From Pedobacter nyackensis (GTDB taxonomy: Bacteria > Bacteroidota > Bacteroidia > Sphingobacteriales > Sphingobacteriaceae): 64,000 nucleotides of DNA. Where the stretch lies: positions 831,298-895,297 of the forward strand of contig NZ_FWYB01000001.1 of assembly GCF_900176505.1 (NCBI RefSeq). Direction: 5' to 3'. Position 1 is the first letter of the stretch. Every line of letters begins with the position of its first letter. Shown piece by piece: positions 32,509 through 40,925 of the stretch. The notes below the pieces were generated by a model that saw only the letters and a program-made list of their open reading frames with translations, ran no database searches and was not told the DNA's origin. The position numbers and the translations under genes are program-made.

Positions 32509-35500
32509 TTAGAAAGTAATGTTAAAGCCAAAATTAAATGTTCTTGTTGAGGGATAAATTCCAGAATCAAATCCTCCTGCTAAAAGACCGGAACCTGTTG
32601 ATGTGCCGTTTTCCGGGTCAGGACCGTCATACTTGGTCAATACAAACAAATTGGTTACACCTGCATACAATTTGATTTGGTTGACTTGTTGCTTCATCCA
32701 TTTCGAAGGATTAATGTAATAAGCTACTTGTACGTTTTTCAGTTTCAGGAACGATCCATCCTGGATGAAATAATCAGATGGACGTGCGTTTTGATTTGGA
32801 TCGCGGTAAGCATTTCTTGGCTGATCTGTATTTTTATTATCTTCAGTCCATCCATTCAAAACTGATCGGGTATAGTTTTTATCGGTGTTATAAATTCCTG
32901 CGGTAGCCTTAGCTCCATTTTGCAGTCTTTGACCGTAAGAAAAATAGAATAAAAAGGAACCTTCCAGTCCACCATAACGAAGGACATGATTCCATCCCCC
33001 AAAGAATTTTGGCTCGGCACTACCTAGCTTCACAACATCAAGGTCAGAAATATATCCATCCCCATTTACATCCTCAAATTTGAGATCACCAGGCGCTGTC
33101 TTAATCGCTTGATACCGCTGAATCGGAGACGCTTGATTCAATGCGGTAATTTCTGCTTGAGTTTGGAAAATTCCGGCTGTCTTATAGCCATTCACAGTGC
33201 CTAAAAGGTCACCTTCCTTAAAGTTTCTCAATGCATTGGCTGACCCGGAATTTAGTTTTTCTAAACGGCCGATATTCTTATTGAAATTGATATCTGTTGT
33301 ATATTTAAATTTACCTCGGGTAATGACATCAGCCCCAATTACAAATTCAAAGCCCTTGTTGGATAGGTCTCCCACATTTATGGTCTGGTTACGGAAACCC
33401 GTTTCATATGGAATATCAACAAGCAATAACAAATCCTTAGTGTATTTGCGATATACATCCACTGATCCCCGAATTTTATTATCCAAAAATGCAAAATCTA
33501 AGCCAATATCTGTCTGATTTGTCGATTCCCAACGTAAACTAGGGTTAGGGACAGAACTCAATGTTACACCATTTTGACCATTATGAAATACAGTGGTGCC
33601 ATCAGTGCCAAAGAATGTACGGTATTGAAAATCAAATAGATTTGCAGAACCTGTTTGACCTGTAGAGGCTCTAAATTTCAAATCCGATATCCAGCGGTAA
33701 TTCTTCAGGAATGATTCCTCTGAAATCCTCCAGGCAAAAGCACCTGAGGGAAAGAATCCCCATTGGTTGTTAGGGCCAAATTTGGTAGACTTATCAGTAC
33801 GCGCCGTAAAAGTCAGGTAGTATCTGCCATTATAATTATAATTAGCCCTGGCAAAATAAGATTGCAGGCCACTCAGGGTTCCGCTTGATTTATAACTTTG
33901 TATGGATTGGGCAGAGCCCATGTTATTCAAAACAATATCATCAGGAAAATTAACCGATTCCAGGTTCATGGTATTAAGCCTATTTGAGGTATAGGAGGCA
34001 CCCACCATTGCATTCAAATAATGCTTTCCAAAGAATTTATCCACTGTAGCCGTATTGTCAAAAATCATGGAACTGAATTTATAACTGATATCCTTACGAC
34101 TTCCTTTTCTTCCATTTTTTATTTCGAATGGATCGAAACTAGGTGTATAATTTACGGTAACATCATCTGACTGATTGTAGGATAGTGTAGATCTTAACCG
34201 TAAAAACTCGAACGGTCTTGCCTCAGCAAATAAGGAGGCCATCAGATTATCTCCGGTAAGTTTGTCTGTAAAAAGAGTTTTGGCTACCGGATTTGCTTGT
34301 GTACTATCAATGGCTGTTGCATATTTACCATTTTTGTCAAATACGGGAATATCCGGTCTGTAACTAGCAATATTATAATAAAAGGTGCTGGATGCTCCAT
34401 TGGAAATATTTTTCGCATAATTTACATTCACACCCGCCTTGACCGACTTCACTACTTCTGACTCTATATTTCCACGAATGCTATAGCGATCAATATTACT
34501 TCCTTTGATGACACCTGCCTGGTTATTCATACTGGCTGAAAACGAATAGTTTGTTTGACCATTGCCCAAACCACCACGCAAACCCAGGTTCAACATATTA
34601 GAGTAACTATTCCGGGTAACCAGCTTGCGCCAGTCGGTGCTCACCCCTTTATTTTGTAAAAAATCAGTTGGAAAAGTGGTTCCGGCATTCTTATAAGCTT
34701 GAGTGGCCACTTGAAAGAACTCATCTGATGTCAACATATCAAAATCTTTGATAAACCGATCCGTCATCCCCTGGTAACTTAGTGTCAAAGTAGGCTTACC
34801 TTTTCCTCTCTTTGTAGTCACTAAGATAACACCATTGGCACCTCTAGACCCATATATCGCAGTCCCTGATGCATCTTTAAGGATGTCTATACGTTCGATG
34901 TCTTCTGGGTTGATTGATGCTAAAGGGGACATTTGAAATGATTTCGTGCTCCTGTAGGATTCTGATCCATTTCCCAGCCCAAGTTGAATTGGAACACCGT
35001 CAATTACATATAATGGTTCATTGACACCAAATACAGAAGATGCTCCGCGTATTCTAATAGAAGCGTCAGCGCCCGGAGCACCCGATGATTTGACAACCAT
35101 CACACCTGGCGCGCGACCAGCCAATGCAACATCAAGGCTAAATGCAGGTTGTTTTTGCATCTCTTCCACATTTACTAAGGAAACAGCTCCAGTCAAATCA
35201 CGTTTCTTAACCGCACCATAGCCCACCGCAACTTCAACTTCCTCCAACTGGCCATCTACCATTTTTAAAACGACAGTGCCCATATCCGACTTGGCTTTTA
35301 GTTCCTTCTGTGCAAAGCCTACATATGAAATGACAAGCACTGCATCTTCTTCCACACCATTTAAGGTAAATTCTCCATTGCGATTCGTTGAAGTGGATAG
35401 CTTTTTCCCCTTAACCTGAACAGAAGTTCCAATCAGGGGGATACCATTCTCGTCGATTACTGTCCCTTTGATGTTAATCGGAATTGTTAAAAATTCGGAG

Positions 35501-35877
35501 ACCTTCTCGAAAATAGTTTTATTCCTTTCCATGATGACAATGGTCTTTTCCAGTACTGTATACCCCAATGGAAATCCTTCCAGGCTTTTGTTTAACACTT
35601 CTTCAATAGAGGCATTTTTAAATGCTGCATTGAAGGGGCGGTTTGAAGACAAATCTTTGGCATGCCATACGACATGGTAGCCGGTTTGTTTTTTGATTTC
35701 CTGAAATAATTGTTTGAGAGTCGCTTCTTTTTGCACATAAGTTAGTTTTTGTGCCAGACCTGCAGCACTAACCTGCATAAAAGAAATGATTAGCAAAAAC
35801 GTAGTAAGTCGCATAATTCGCAAAACTTTATGGGCATACCGCTCTGGTATACCTATTCCGGTAAAATTTCTATACAT
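32509..35877 (-). CDS. SusC/RagA-family TonB-dependent receptor with STN domain
   Basis: This is a 1122 aa outer-membrane transporter. After the leader (MYRNFTG... LLIISFMQVSAAGLAQ) comes an STN domain ('LKQLFQEIKKQTGYHVVWHA') that signals to the FecR anti-sigma factor, then a carboxypeptidase-regulatory-like domain ('IKGTVIDENGIPLIGTSVQV'). The plug includes 'GYGAVKKRDLTGAVSLVN' and 'IRIRGASSVFGVNEPLYVID'. The barrel ends 'FNFGFNITF', a Phe-terminal outer-membrane signature. It imports an unknown nutrient, probably an oligosaccharide or peptide, with the SusD downstream. The start MYRNFTG is typical of Sphingobacteriaceae SusC proteins. Confidence 0.95.
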   Translation of the reverse strand: MYRNFTGIGIPERYAHKVLRIMRLTTFLLIISFMQVSAAGLAQKLTYVQKEATLKQLFQEIKKQTGYHVVWHAKDLSSNRPFNAAFKNASIEEVLNKSLEGFPLGYTVLEKTIVIMERNKTIFEKVSEFLTIPINIKGTVIDENGIPLIGTSVQVKGKKLSTSTNRNGEFTLNGVEEDAVLVISYVGFAQKELKAKSDMGTVVLKMVDGQLEEVEVAVGYGAVKKRDLTGAVSLVNVEEMQKQPAFSLDVALAGRAPGVMVVKSSGAPGADASIRIRGASSVFGVNEPLYVIDGVPIQLGLGNGSESYRSTKSFQMSPLASINPEDIERIDILKDASGTAIYGSRGANGVILVTTKRGKGKPTLTLSYQGMTDRFIKDFDMLTSDEFFQVATQAYKNAGTTFPTDFLQNKGVSTDWRKLVTRNSYSNMLNLGLRGGLGNGQTNYSFSASMNNQAGVIKGSNIDRYSIRGNIESEVVKSVKAGVNVNYAKNISNGASSTFYYNIASYRPDIPVFDKNGKYATAIDSTQANPVAKTLFTDKLTGDNLMASLFAEARPFEFLRLRSTLSYNQSDDVTVNYTPSFDPFEIKNGRKGSRKDISYKFSSMIFDNTATVDKFFGKHYLNAMVGASYTSNRLNTMNLESVNFPDDIVLNNMGSAQSIQSYKSSGTLSGLQSYFARANYNYNGRYYLTFTARTDKSTKFGPNNQWGFFPSGAFAWRISEESFLKNYRWISDLKFRASTGQTGSANLFDFQYRTFFGTDGTTVFHNGQNGVTLSSVPNPSLRWESTNQTDIGLDFAFLDNKIRGSVDVYRKYTKDLLLLVDIPYETGFRNQTINVGDLSNKGFEFVIGADVITRGKFKYTTDINFNKNIGRLEKLNSGSANALRNFKEGDLLGTVNGYKTAGIFQTQAEITALNQASPIQRYQAIKTAPGDLKFEDVNGDGYISDLDVVKLGSAEPKFFGGWNHVLRYGGLEGSFLFYFSYGQRLQNGAKATAGIYNTDKNYTRSVLNGWTEDNKNTDQPRNAYRDPNQNARPSDYFIQDGSFLKLKNVQVAYYINPSKWMKQQVNQIKLYAGVTNLFVLTKYDGPDPENGTSTGSGLLAGGFDSGIYPSTRTFNFGFNITF

Positions 35878-35948
35878 TTGGTTGTTAGGTTTATTGGTAA
35901 TAATTAATAATATCGATTGTAATTGCTATTAAATAATGCTTAACATTT

Positions 35949-35998
35949 TCTGCCTTGGCAGAGCCAGCCAGAGGTGTTCGTAGCACTTCTGGTTTTTT
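35949..35998. other. Hairpins in the FecR-SusC intergenic gap
   Basis: TCTGCC-tt-GGCAGA (35949-35962) is followed by CCAGA(g)GTG-loop-CAC(t)TCTGG (35968-35992) and a T-run on the plus strand. On that strand it has the form of an intrinsic terminator, yet no plus-strand gene lies upstream. On the minus strand it falls between fecR and susC and could process or attenuate the message, lowering SusC relative to FecR or protecting the 5' end. Confidence 0.4.
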
Positions 35999-36028
35999 GC
36001 ATTATTTTATATATTTGATGAGGTAGAT

Positions 36029-37168
36029 TTATTTCATAACCGTGATTCTCCTTTCTTTCTCGTTAATAATAAAATGAATGTGACCGGTTAGTTCCAACAT
36101 TTTTAAGACCTTGGATACTTCTGAAAAGCGGGATATGCTTCCCCCAAATAGCTCCTTTTTTAAACCCTCATTTTCATAGGCTATTTCCACATCATACCAG
36201 CGGGAAACCTGCTTCATGATACTTTCTAACGTTTCATTCTCAAAAGAAAACTCTCCATTTTTCCAGGATAGGACTGTGGATGGATTGACGTTTTTGACTT
36301 CGAGTGTATTGCTGTGATCGGATGAGATACTTTGTTGATTGGGTATTAGAATAACACTATTTGGAGCGCTTGCTTTAACACGCAGACTTCCCTCCAAAAG
36401 GGTGGTTTTTACATTTTCCTCATCAGCGTAAGCGTTAATATTAAAATGAGTGCCCAGGACTTCTACTTCCTGGTCATTGCTCACGACAATGAAAGGTTGT
36501 TTCGCGTCTTTTTTCACTTCAAAATATGCTTCTCCATCTAAAGTAACCTTACGATGAACCAACTTGTTAATTAGAACGGTACTATAGGATATACTCGAAG
36601 CTGAATTTAGCCATACTTTGGTTCCATCAGGAAGTTTAATTTGGTATTGACCTCCACGTGGTGTTGTAAGGCTGAACTGTTTGTAATTTTCTTTTGATTG
36701 GGGAGTCGTAGCTGATGAGATGGCTGCCTGGGTGTTGATGACGGTGCTGTCTGTATACATCATGTTATCATTAGCGATAATAATCCCAGTCTGATTATTG
36801 CTTAATTCGACCTTACTGCCATCTGACAGTGTTAAAAAGGCTTTGTTTTTGCCTGCAGCTATATCTTTACCAATTAGTTGCGTCTTAAACGAATAACCAC
36901 TATTGTAGGACTGATAAAAATAGACTCCAAAAGAAACCATGAGTAAAACAGCTGCGGCAGCTGCCCATGTTCCCCAAATGCGATAATCCGTTTTCTTAGG
37001 AATTTTAATAAATGAATGTTCAATTTCACTAAACTGCAAATCCGATAGTTCGGGCAGATCATGGGCCTCATGTTGCAGATACGAGGATTCCAATAACGCC
37101 CTTTCTTCTTCAGTACAGTTTCCTGATAAATATTTCCTGAGTAAATCTTTAATCTCTTTTTCTTGCAT
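36029..37168 (-). CDS. FecR-family anti-sigma factor
   Basis: This is a 379 aa inner-membrane protein. A cytosolic N-terminal anti-sigma segment precedes one membrane span (IWGTWAAAAAVLLMVSFGVYF). The periplasmic FecR domain includes 'TPRGGQYQIKLPDGTKVWLN' and 'EAYFEVKKDAKQPFIVVSN', and the C-terminal DUF4974 domain ends 'FIINEKERRITVMK'. In FecR systems the SusC STN domain contacts this protein and frees the sigma factor. It lies between the sigma gene and susC on the same strand. Confidence 0.94.
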   Translation of the reverse strand: MQEKEIKDLLRKYLSGNCTEEERALLESSYLQHEAHDLPELSDLQFSEIEHSFIKIPKKTDYRIWGTWAAAAAVLLMVSFGVYFYQSYNSGYSFKTQLIGKDIAAGKNKAFLTLSDGSKVELSNNQTGIIIANDNMMYTDSTVINTQAAISSATTPQSKENYKQFSLTTPRGGQYQIKLPDGTKVWLNSASSISYSTVLINKLVHRKVTLDGEAYFEVKKDAKQPFIVVSNDQEVEVLGTHFNINAYADEENVKTTLLEGSLRVKASAPNSVILIPNQQSISSDHSNTLEVKNVNPSTVLSWKNGEFSFENETLESIMKQVSRWYDVEIAYENEGLKKELFGGSISRFSEVSKVLKMLELTGHIHFIINEKERRITVMK

Positions 37169-37225
37169 ATCCTAAAGGATAAAATCTCCTTATATAAACC
37201 AAGACAGCTTAGTAATGGCGAAGGG

Positions 37226-37816
37226 CTACTTCAGGAAATAATATTTTATTAAAAAAAGTAAATAAGCAAATAAGCCTAGCCTAAAACGCAGCGTCTTTAA
37301 AGCTTTTTTAATGTGATTTTTAACGGTAAACTCCGATATATCAAGTCTTTCGGCAATTTCCTTGTGGCTTAAGTGTTCCTTTCTACTCAATAAAAAAACT
37401 TCTCTCATGCGTTCTGGTAAAGCTGTTATTTCAGCTTCAATTTGCTTAGCCAGTTCATTTTCCCGCACCCGCTCATCCGTAATATAACTCGCTTCACGAT
37501 TAAATTCCTGGAAAGAGGTGATGTAGCCAGCCGCTACTTTTTTATGCGCGTAGATGTTAAAGACCCGATTGCGCACCGAATTGTATAAATAACCGGAGAA
37601 ATTGACGGTTTCAGGTAAATCATCTCGTTTGTCCCACAAAGCCCCGAAAAGCTCCTGAACCAAATCCTTTGCTTCTTCAAAATCGACTAGCTTTTTATAG
37701 GCATGCATGTGAAGAATACCTTTGTATCGCTCATAAATCTCATGAAAAGCAGCTTCATTCCCTTTCTTAAGGAGAACAGCTAACTCTTGATCGTTTAAAT
37801 TCTTATACAAATTCAT
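37226..37816 (-). CDS. ECF sigma factor (FecI-like)
   Basis: This is a 196 aa protein with sigma region 2 ('FHEIYERYKGILHMHAYKKL' and 'AKDLVQELFGALWDKRDD') and region 4 ('LPERMREVFLLSRKEHLSHK', 'EIAERLDISEFTVKNHIKKA'). The last 20 residues are hydrophobic (LFAYLLFLIKYYFL), a common tail in Bacteroidota ECF factors. It should direct transcription of the susC/susD unit when released by FecR. The gap to fecR is 57 bases. Confidence 0.94.
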   Translation of the reverse strand: MNLYKNLNDQELAVLLKKGNEAAFHEIYERYKGILHMHAYKKLVDFEEAKDLVQELFGALWDKRDDLPETVNFSGYLYNSVRNRVFNIYAHKKVAAGYITSFQEFNREASYITDERVRENELAKQIEAEITALPERMREVFLLSRKEHLSHKEIAERLDISEFTVKNHIKKALKTLRFRLGLFAYLLFLIKYYFLK

Positions 37817-37937
37817 TCCGGTTTAGATAATGAGTATAGAAAAATGGTATTGCCCCTATATCTGGTTTTGTAACAACGAAGATACAATGAGTAAAGGTAG
37901 CTTTTTTTCTAGAAAGATTACTACACAGACTCCGTAT

Positions 37938-38528
37938 CTAGAGAAGGGGACCGGCAGGCTGGTAGGTGTTGAGAAGGACACCCCTTGGCGTACTTCGTGT
38001 TGCAACGAGTGAGAGTGACCGTGGTGGCAGGCCATTTTCGAACAGCCGTTTTCCTTCTCCGAGTATTATCGGAAAAACCCAGAGATGATATTCGTCAACG
38101 AGGTTGTTGGCAATCAACGTCTGCAGCAATTCACCGCTTCCCCAAATATGCAACACTGGTCCATCAGATGCTTTCAGCTGGCGAATCTCGTCAACTACAT
38201 CACCACCTATTTTATGCGAGTTCTCCCAGTCTAATTGGCTGAGGCTGCGCGTGACTACGTACTTCTCCGCCTTGTTGAAAGCCTTAGCAATTGGGTCGTC
38301 GCCCTGGTAAGGCCAATAGGAGGCAAAGATCTCATAGGTCCGGCGTCCCAAAAGCATGTCGAACTCACCGGCGATTGTCTCGCCAATAACCTGGTTCGCG
38401 GCGTCGTCGAAGAAAGACATGGCCCAGCCTCCATGGCTGAACCCGTTTCTCGGATCCTCATCTGGGCCACCAGGCGACTGCATGACGCCGTCCAGCGTGA
38501 TTTGGGTGATTGAAATGAGCTTCCTCAA
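37938..38528 (-). CDS. RibD C-terminal/DHFR-like reductase, likely transferred
   Basis: This is a 196 aa protein of the RibD_C dihydrofolate-reductase-like family, common as a stand-alone gene. Signatures are 'MLLGRRTYEIFASYWPY', 'KYVVTRSLSQLDWENS', 'VLHIWGSGELLQTLI' and 'FPIILGEGKRLFENG'. These proteins bind NADPH; the substrate is usually unknown. The base composition is visibly richer in G+C than its AT-rich neighbours, and long open frames occur in several other frames, which is what a gene transferred from a higher-GC bacterium would show. The DUF4242 gene starts upstream with only 4 bases between. Confidence 0.88.
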   Translation of the reverse strand: MRKLISITQITLDGVMQSPGGPDEDPRNGFSHGGWAMSFFDDAANQVIGETIAGEFDMLLGRRTYEIFASYWPYQGDDPIAKAFNKAEKYVVTRSLSQLDWENSHKIGGDVVDEIRQLKASDGPVLHIWGSGELLQTLIANNLVDEYHLWVFPIILGEGKRLFENGLPPRSLSLVATRSTPRGVLLNTYQPAGPLL

Positions 38529-38532
38529 TTTT

Positions 38533-38805
38533 CTACTCTGCCGTTATTGGGTCTATAACCGCCGAGACTTTACTTATCGAATTTGCAGGAAAACCGCCTT
38601 GTTTTGCATGTTCAAGAACCATTTCCTCATTGGGGGCAATGTAAACGCAATAGATTTTATCATCTGTCACATAGCTGTTTATCCATTGTATTTCTGGTCC
38701 CATTTTGCTTAACACCCCATTGGATGTCTGTGCAACTTCTTTCAATTGTTCAGCGGTAAATTTTCCTGCTCCAGGAATTTCCCTCTCAATTACATATTTA
38801 GGCAT
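38533..38805 (-). CDS. DUF4242 protein (SCO4226-type nickel-binding family)
   Basis: This is a 90 aa protein with the family's beginning 'MPKYVIEREIPGAGKFTAEQ', the middle 'WINSYVTDDKIYCVYIAPNE' and the end 'EHAKQGGFPANSISKVSAVI'. A Streptomyces member, SCO4226, binds nickel; whether this one does is inference. It is immediately upstream of the DHFR-like gene on the same strand but more AT-rich, so the two may have different histories. Confidence 0.85.
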   Translation of the reverse strand: MPKYVIEREIPGAGKFTAEQLKEVAQTSNGVLSKMGPEIQWINSYVTDDKIYCVYIAPNEEMVLEHAKQGGFPANSISKVSAVIDPITAE

Positions 38806-38952
38806 GGCAATAGTTTTTTAAATTTTCTAATATTTGCTTCAATAAGGACAGTTAAAGCTTGCGACTGCAGGATGGACTTAGGAACCTGGCAACTAGGAAG
38901 GGACTCTGGATACTTGCAGCTGAAATTCGATACTTAAATTTACGGATAATAT

Positions 38953-39051
38953 ATGAAAACAAAGAATGAAGAATTGAAGTATTGGCTATGCTTTCGGTTG
39001 CCTGGATTTATGATTACATTTGATAAAGAAATTGGTTTGTTTACCTGTTAG
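38953..39051 (+). pseudogene. Rpn-like relic carrying the MITFDKEI motif
   Basis: A 32-codon frame ends 'GFMITFDKEIGLFTC'. Bases 39010-39034 (25 bases) are identical to 11580-11604 in the longer Rpn-like relic. The surrounding sequence does not continue the match, so this is a small remnant. Confidence 0.4.
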
Positions 39052-39085
39052 CCGGATTTTATGAATAAGGACATACAGACTTATA

Positions 39086-39325
39086 ATGACTCACAATCAG
39101 CTGCAGATCGAGAAATCTGTAACATGTTATCCATTGAAATTAACCGAAACCTGGCAGAGGCGGAAAGTAAAAACTGGTAAATTTAAAGATGCATCCATTA
39201 CCTATATTGATGTTGAGCAGGTTAATCTGGACGATCTGGCCCGATGGATCGAAAAATCGAAGGCGATACAATGGGATTATAAAAATATAGTGAAGAGAAA
39301 AGGAGTTTTGGTCCGTTTAGAATGA
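39086..39325 (+). CDS. Small hypothetical protein, 79 aa
   Basis: This is a soluble protein ('VTCYPLKLTETWQRRKVKTG' then 'YIDVEQVNLDDLARWIEKSK') with a basic first half and a helical second half. No family is recognised. It lies between the relic at 38953 and the DUF2695 gene. Function unknown. Confidence 0.5.
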   Translation: MTHNQLQIEKSVTCYPLKLTETWQRRKVKTGKFKDASITYIDVEQVNLDDLARWIEKSKAIQWDYKNIVKRKGVLVRLE

Positions 39326-39471
39326 GCGGATGGTCTTTTCAGTATGATACATTTTCAATATATTTAATAAAATAATACCAAAAAATCGCTTTCAAATTCT
39401 GCTAATTCAATAGCTTCTTTTTTAGCGAAAATGGTAGTCATGTAGAAATCATAATACCTAAAATAAAGATT

Positions 39472-39768
39472 ATGGCAGATAAAATTGACAAAGAAAAACG
39501 TAAGCAGATCCTAATCGACCTTCGTAAAAAAGCTCTTGAAGAATTTGAAAAAAGCCTTCCAATGAGCCGAGATAATTTTAGAATGCTCTTTGATTATTTG
39601 GACAACAAATTACAGGAGAAGAAGTGTGACGACGATCATGAAATGACAAGAACCTATTTAAATGTAATCGGAGTTGAAAACGTTGAAAAGATTTTAGGAT
39701 GGTTAAGAGCCAAAGGCGGTTACTGTGATTGTGAAGTTTTAGCAAATGTTGAGGAACAATTCGAATAA
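39472..39768 (+). CDS. DUF2695 protein
   Basis: This is a 98 aa protein with the DUF2695 pattern: a lysine-rich helical start, 'MSRDNFRMLFDYLDNKLQEK', a 'CDDDHEMTRTYL' stretch, and the conserved end 'GGYCDCEVLANVEEQFE'. The Cys pair (CDC) is typical. Function unknown in all members. It is a single gene on the plus strand. Confidence 0.85.
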   Translation: MADKIDKEKRKQILIDLRKKALEEFEKSLPMSRDNFRMLFDYLDNKLQEKKCDDDHEMTRTYLNVIGVENVEKILGWLRAKGGYCDCEVLANVEEQFE

Positions 39769-39885
39769 TGATGGGAGTTGTCGTTTAATCAATGATATCA
39801 CCATTTTCGGCTTCATTTGCTTCGGTTCCAAATGGTTGTTCAATCTCATCGGCGATAGCCCAAAAAGCTGAATTTTTTTCTCTAC

Positions 39886-40287
39886 TTATTTGCAGTCACA
39901 AGCCCAATCTGTATCCATGTCAATGACCGTTACTACTGTCTGATTGTCCTTACAAGGGGAAAAGATAATTCTGACCTGCTGGTTATCTCTTGTTTTTCCC
40001 TCTAAAGCATATTTTTTTCGACAAGGATTGGTGGAGGTAATATTACTTTTAGCATAATTAATATCACCTTTTTTAAGAATCTCATCTACTTCTAAAGAGT
40101 CAATAGAACGGCAATGCATTCTACATCTACCATGTTTAGTAAAAATAATTCTGTCTGGATTTCTATTGAAAGTGTTCTCCTTCGTATCGAAGCTTTGTAT
40201 ATCGGCACTTTGGGTTAAGTTACCACATCCAGCTGAAAGAGCCAGGGTTATAGACAAGAGGAATAAAAGGGCGCGGAATGACATCAT
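39886..40287 (-). CDS. DUF4258 lipoprotein
   Basis: I place the start at 40287 (MMSFRALLFLLSITLALSAG), giving 133 aa with a lipobox LSAGC. The mature part matches DUF4258: 'IIFTKHGRCRMHCRSIDSLE', 'VDEILKKGDINYAKSN', 'KKYALEGKTRDNQQVRIIFS' and 'TVVTVIDMDTDWACDC'. In the family the His near the start and the strand pair recall RelE-like folds, but the role is unknown. A perfect palindrome at 40319 lies in its upstream region. Confidence 0.8.
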   Translation of the reverse strand: MMSFRALLFLLSITLALSAGCGNLTQSADIQSFDTKENTFNRNPDRIIFTKHGRCRMHCRSIDSLEVDEILKKGDINYAKSNITSTNPCRKKYALEGKTRDNQQVRIIFSPCKDNQTVVTVIDMDTDWACDCK

Positions 40288-40318
40288 TCCTGCAAAGGTA
40301 AGATTTAATGGATAAAGG

Positions 40319-40341
40319 GGAAGTCGCAATTTGCGACTTCC
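40319..40341. repeat. Perfect 23-base palindrome (GTCGCAA-t-TTGCGAC)
   Basis: GGAAGTCGCAA, T, TTGCGACTTCC. It lies upstream of the DUF4258 gene. A related palindrome with matching base changes is at 44432-44450 (GTCACAA-a-TTGTGAC), so this belongs to a small dispersed family. It could be a regulator site, a repeat, or a hairpin in a leader. Confidence 0.6.
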
Positions 40342-40376
40342 AATAAAACTGCATAAAATTATTCTTGCACTGTATA

Positions 40377-40655
40377 CTAATAAACGGACTTCCAGATTTT
40401 AAATTTGTTCTCGTTTGTTCCGCCGATTTCCCGAATGACAAGACATAGGTTATCTTCCCTACGAGGAAAACATCTGTCAATAATATACTGCGTCTGCTGC
40501 AGCAACAGTCCGAGGTGCTGTTCAAAATCTATATTCTTAACGTCTAAGATAACCTGGTTCATTCTGGAAGAGATAATACATTCGAAGGTGAATTCTCTTT
40601 TAAGTGCTTTTACTACTTTTGATCTCAGTTTTTTCATTAAATAAGGGATTGTCAC
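40377..40655 (-). CDS. Small hypothetical protein, 92 aa
   Basis: This is a soluble protein with a basic start (MTIPYLMKKLRSKVVKALKR) and a mixed alpha/beta body ('NQVILDVKNIDFEQHLGLLL', 'EDNLCLVIREIGGTNENKFK'). A start at the second Met (40637) is equally possible. No family is recognised. Upstream of DUF4258 on the same strand; the 270 bases beyond it, to 40925, hold nothing I can name. Confidence 0.45.
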   Translation of the reverse strand: MTIPYLMKKLRSKVVKALKREFTFECIISSRMNQVILDVKNIDFEQHLGLLLQQTQYIIDRCFPRREDNLCLVIREIGGTNENKFKIWKSVY

Positions 40656-40925
40656 TGGTGTAATAAATTCTAACTATTATCAACTTAAACGTTACTCGCT
40701 TTTAATAATTGTGCTTGAATAGGTCATTATTTCATTTCTCTCGAAGCACAAGCTGGACTCTAAATTAAGCAAAAAATAGAAATAGAAATGTAAGATGTTG
40801 ATTAATATCGTGTAACAAATTTGAACGTTATTGATTATCTTTATAAGAGCGTTATTTTTATTCATGTTTCAATGAATGCGATCAATTTTCAATACGAAAT
40901 ACATTTTGTATGGATTCAATAACGA

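Noticed and set aside
38235..38513. Long open frames antisense to the DHFR-like gene
   Set aside because: They follow from the higher GC of that gene; the RibD_C motifs are only in the minus-strand frame.
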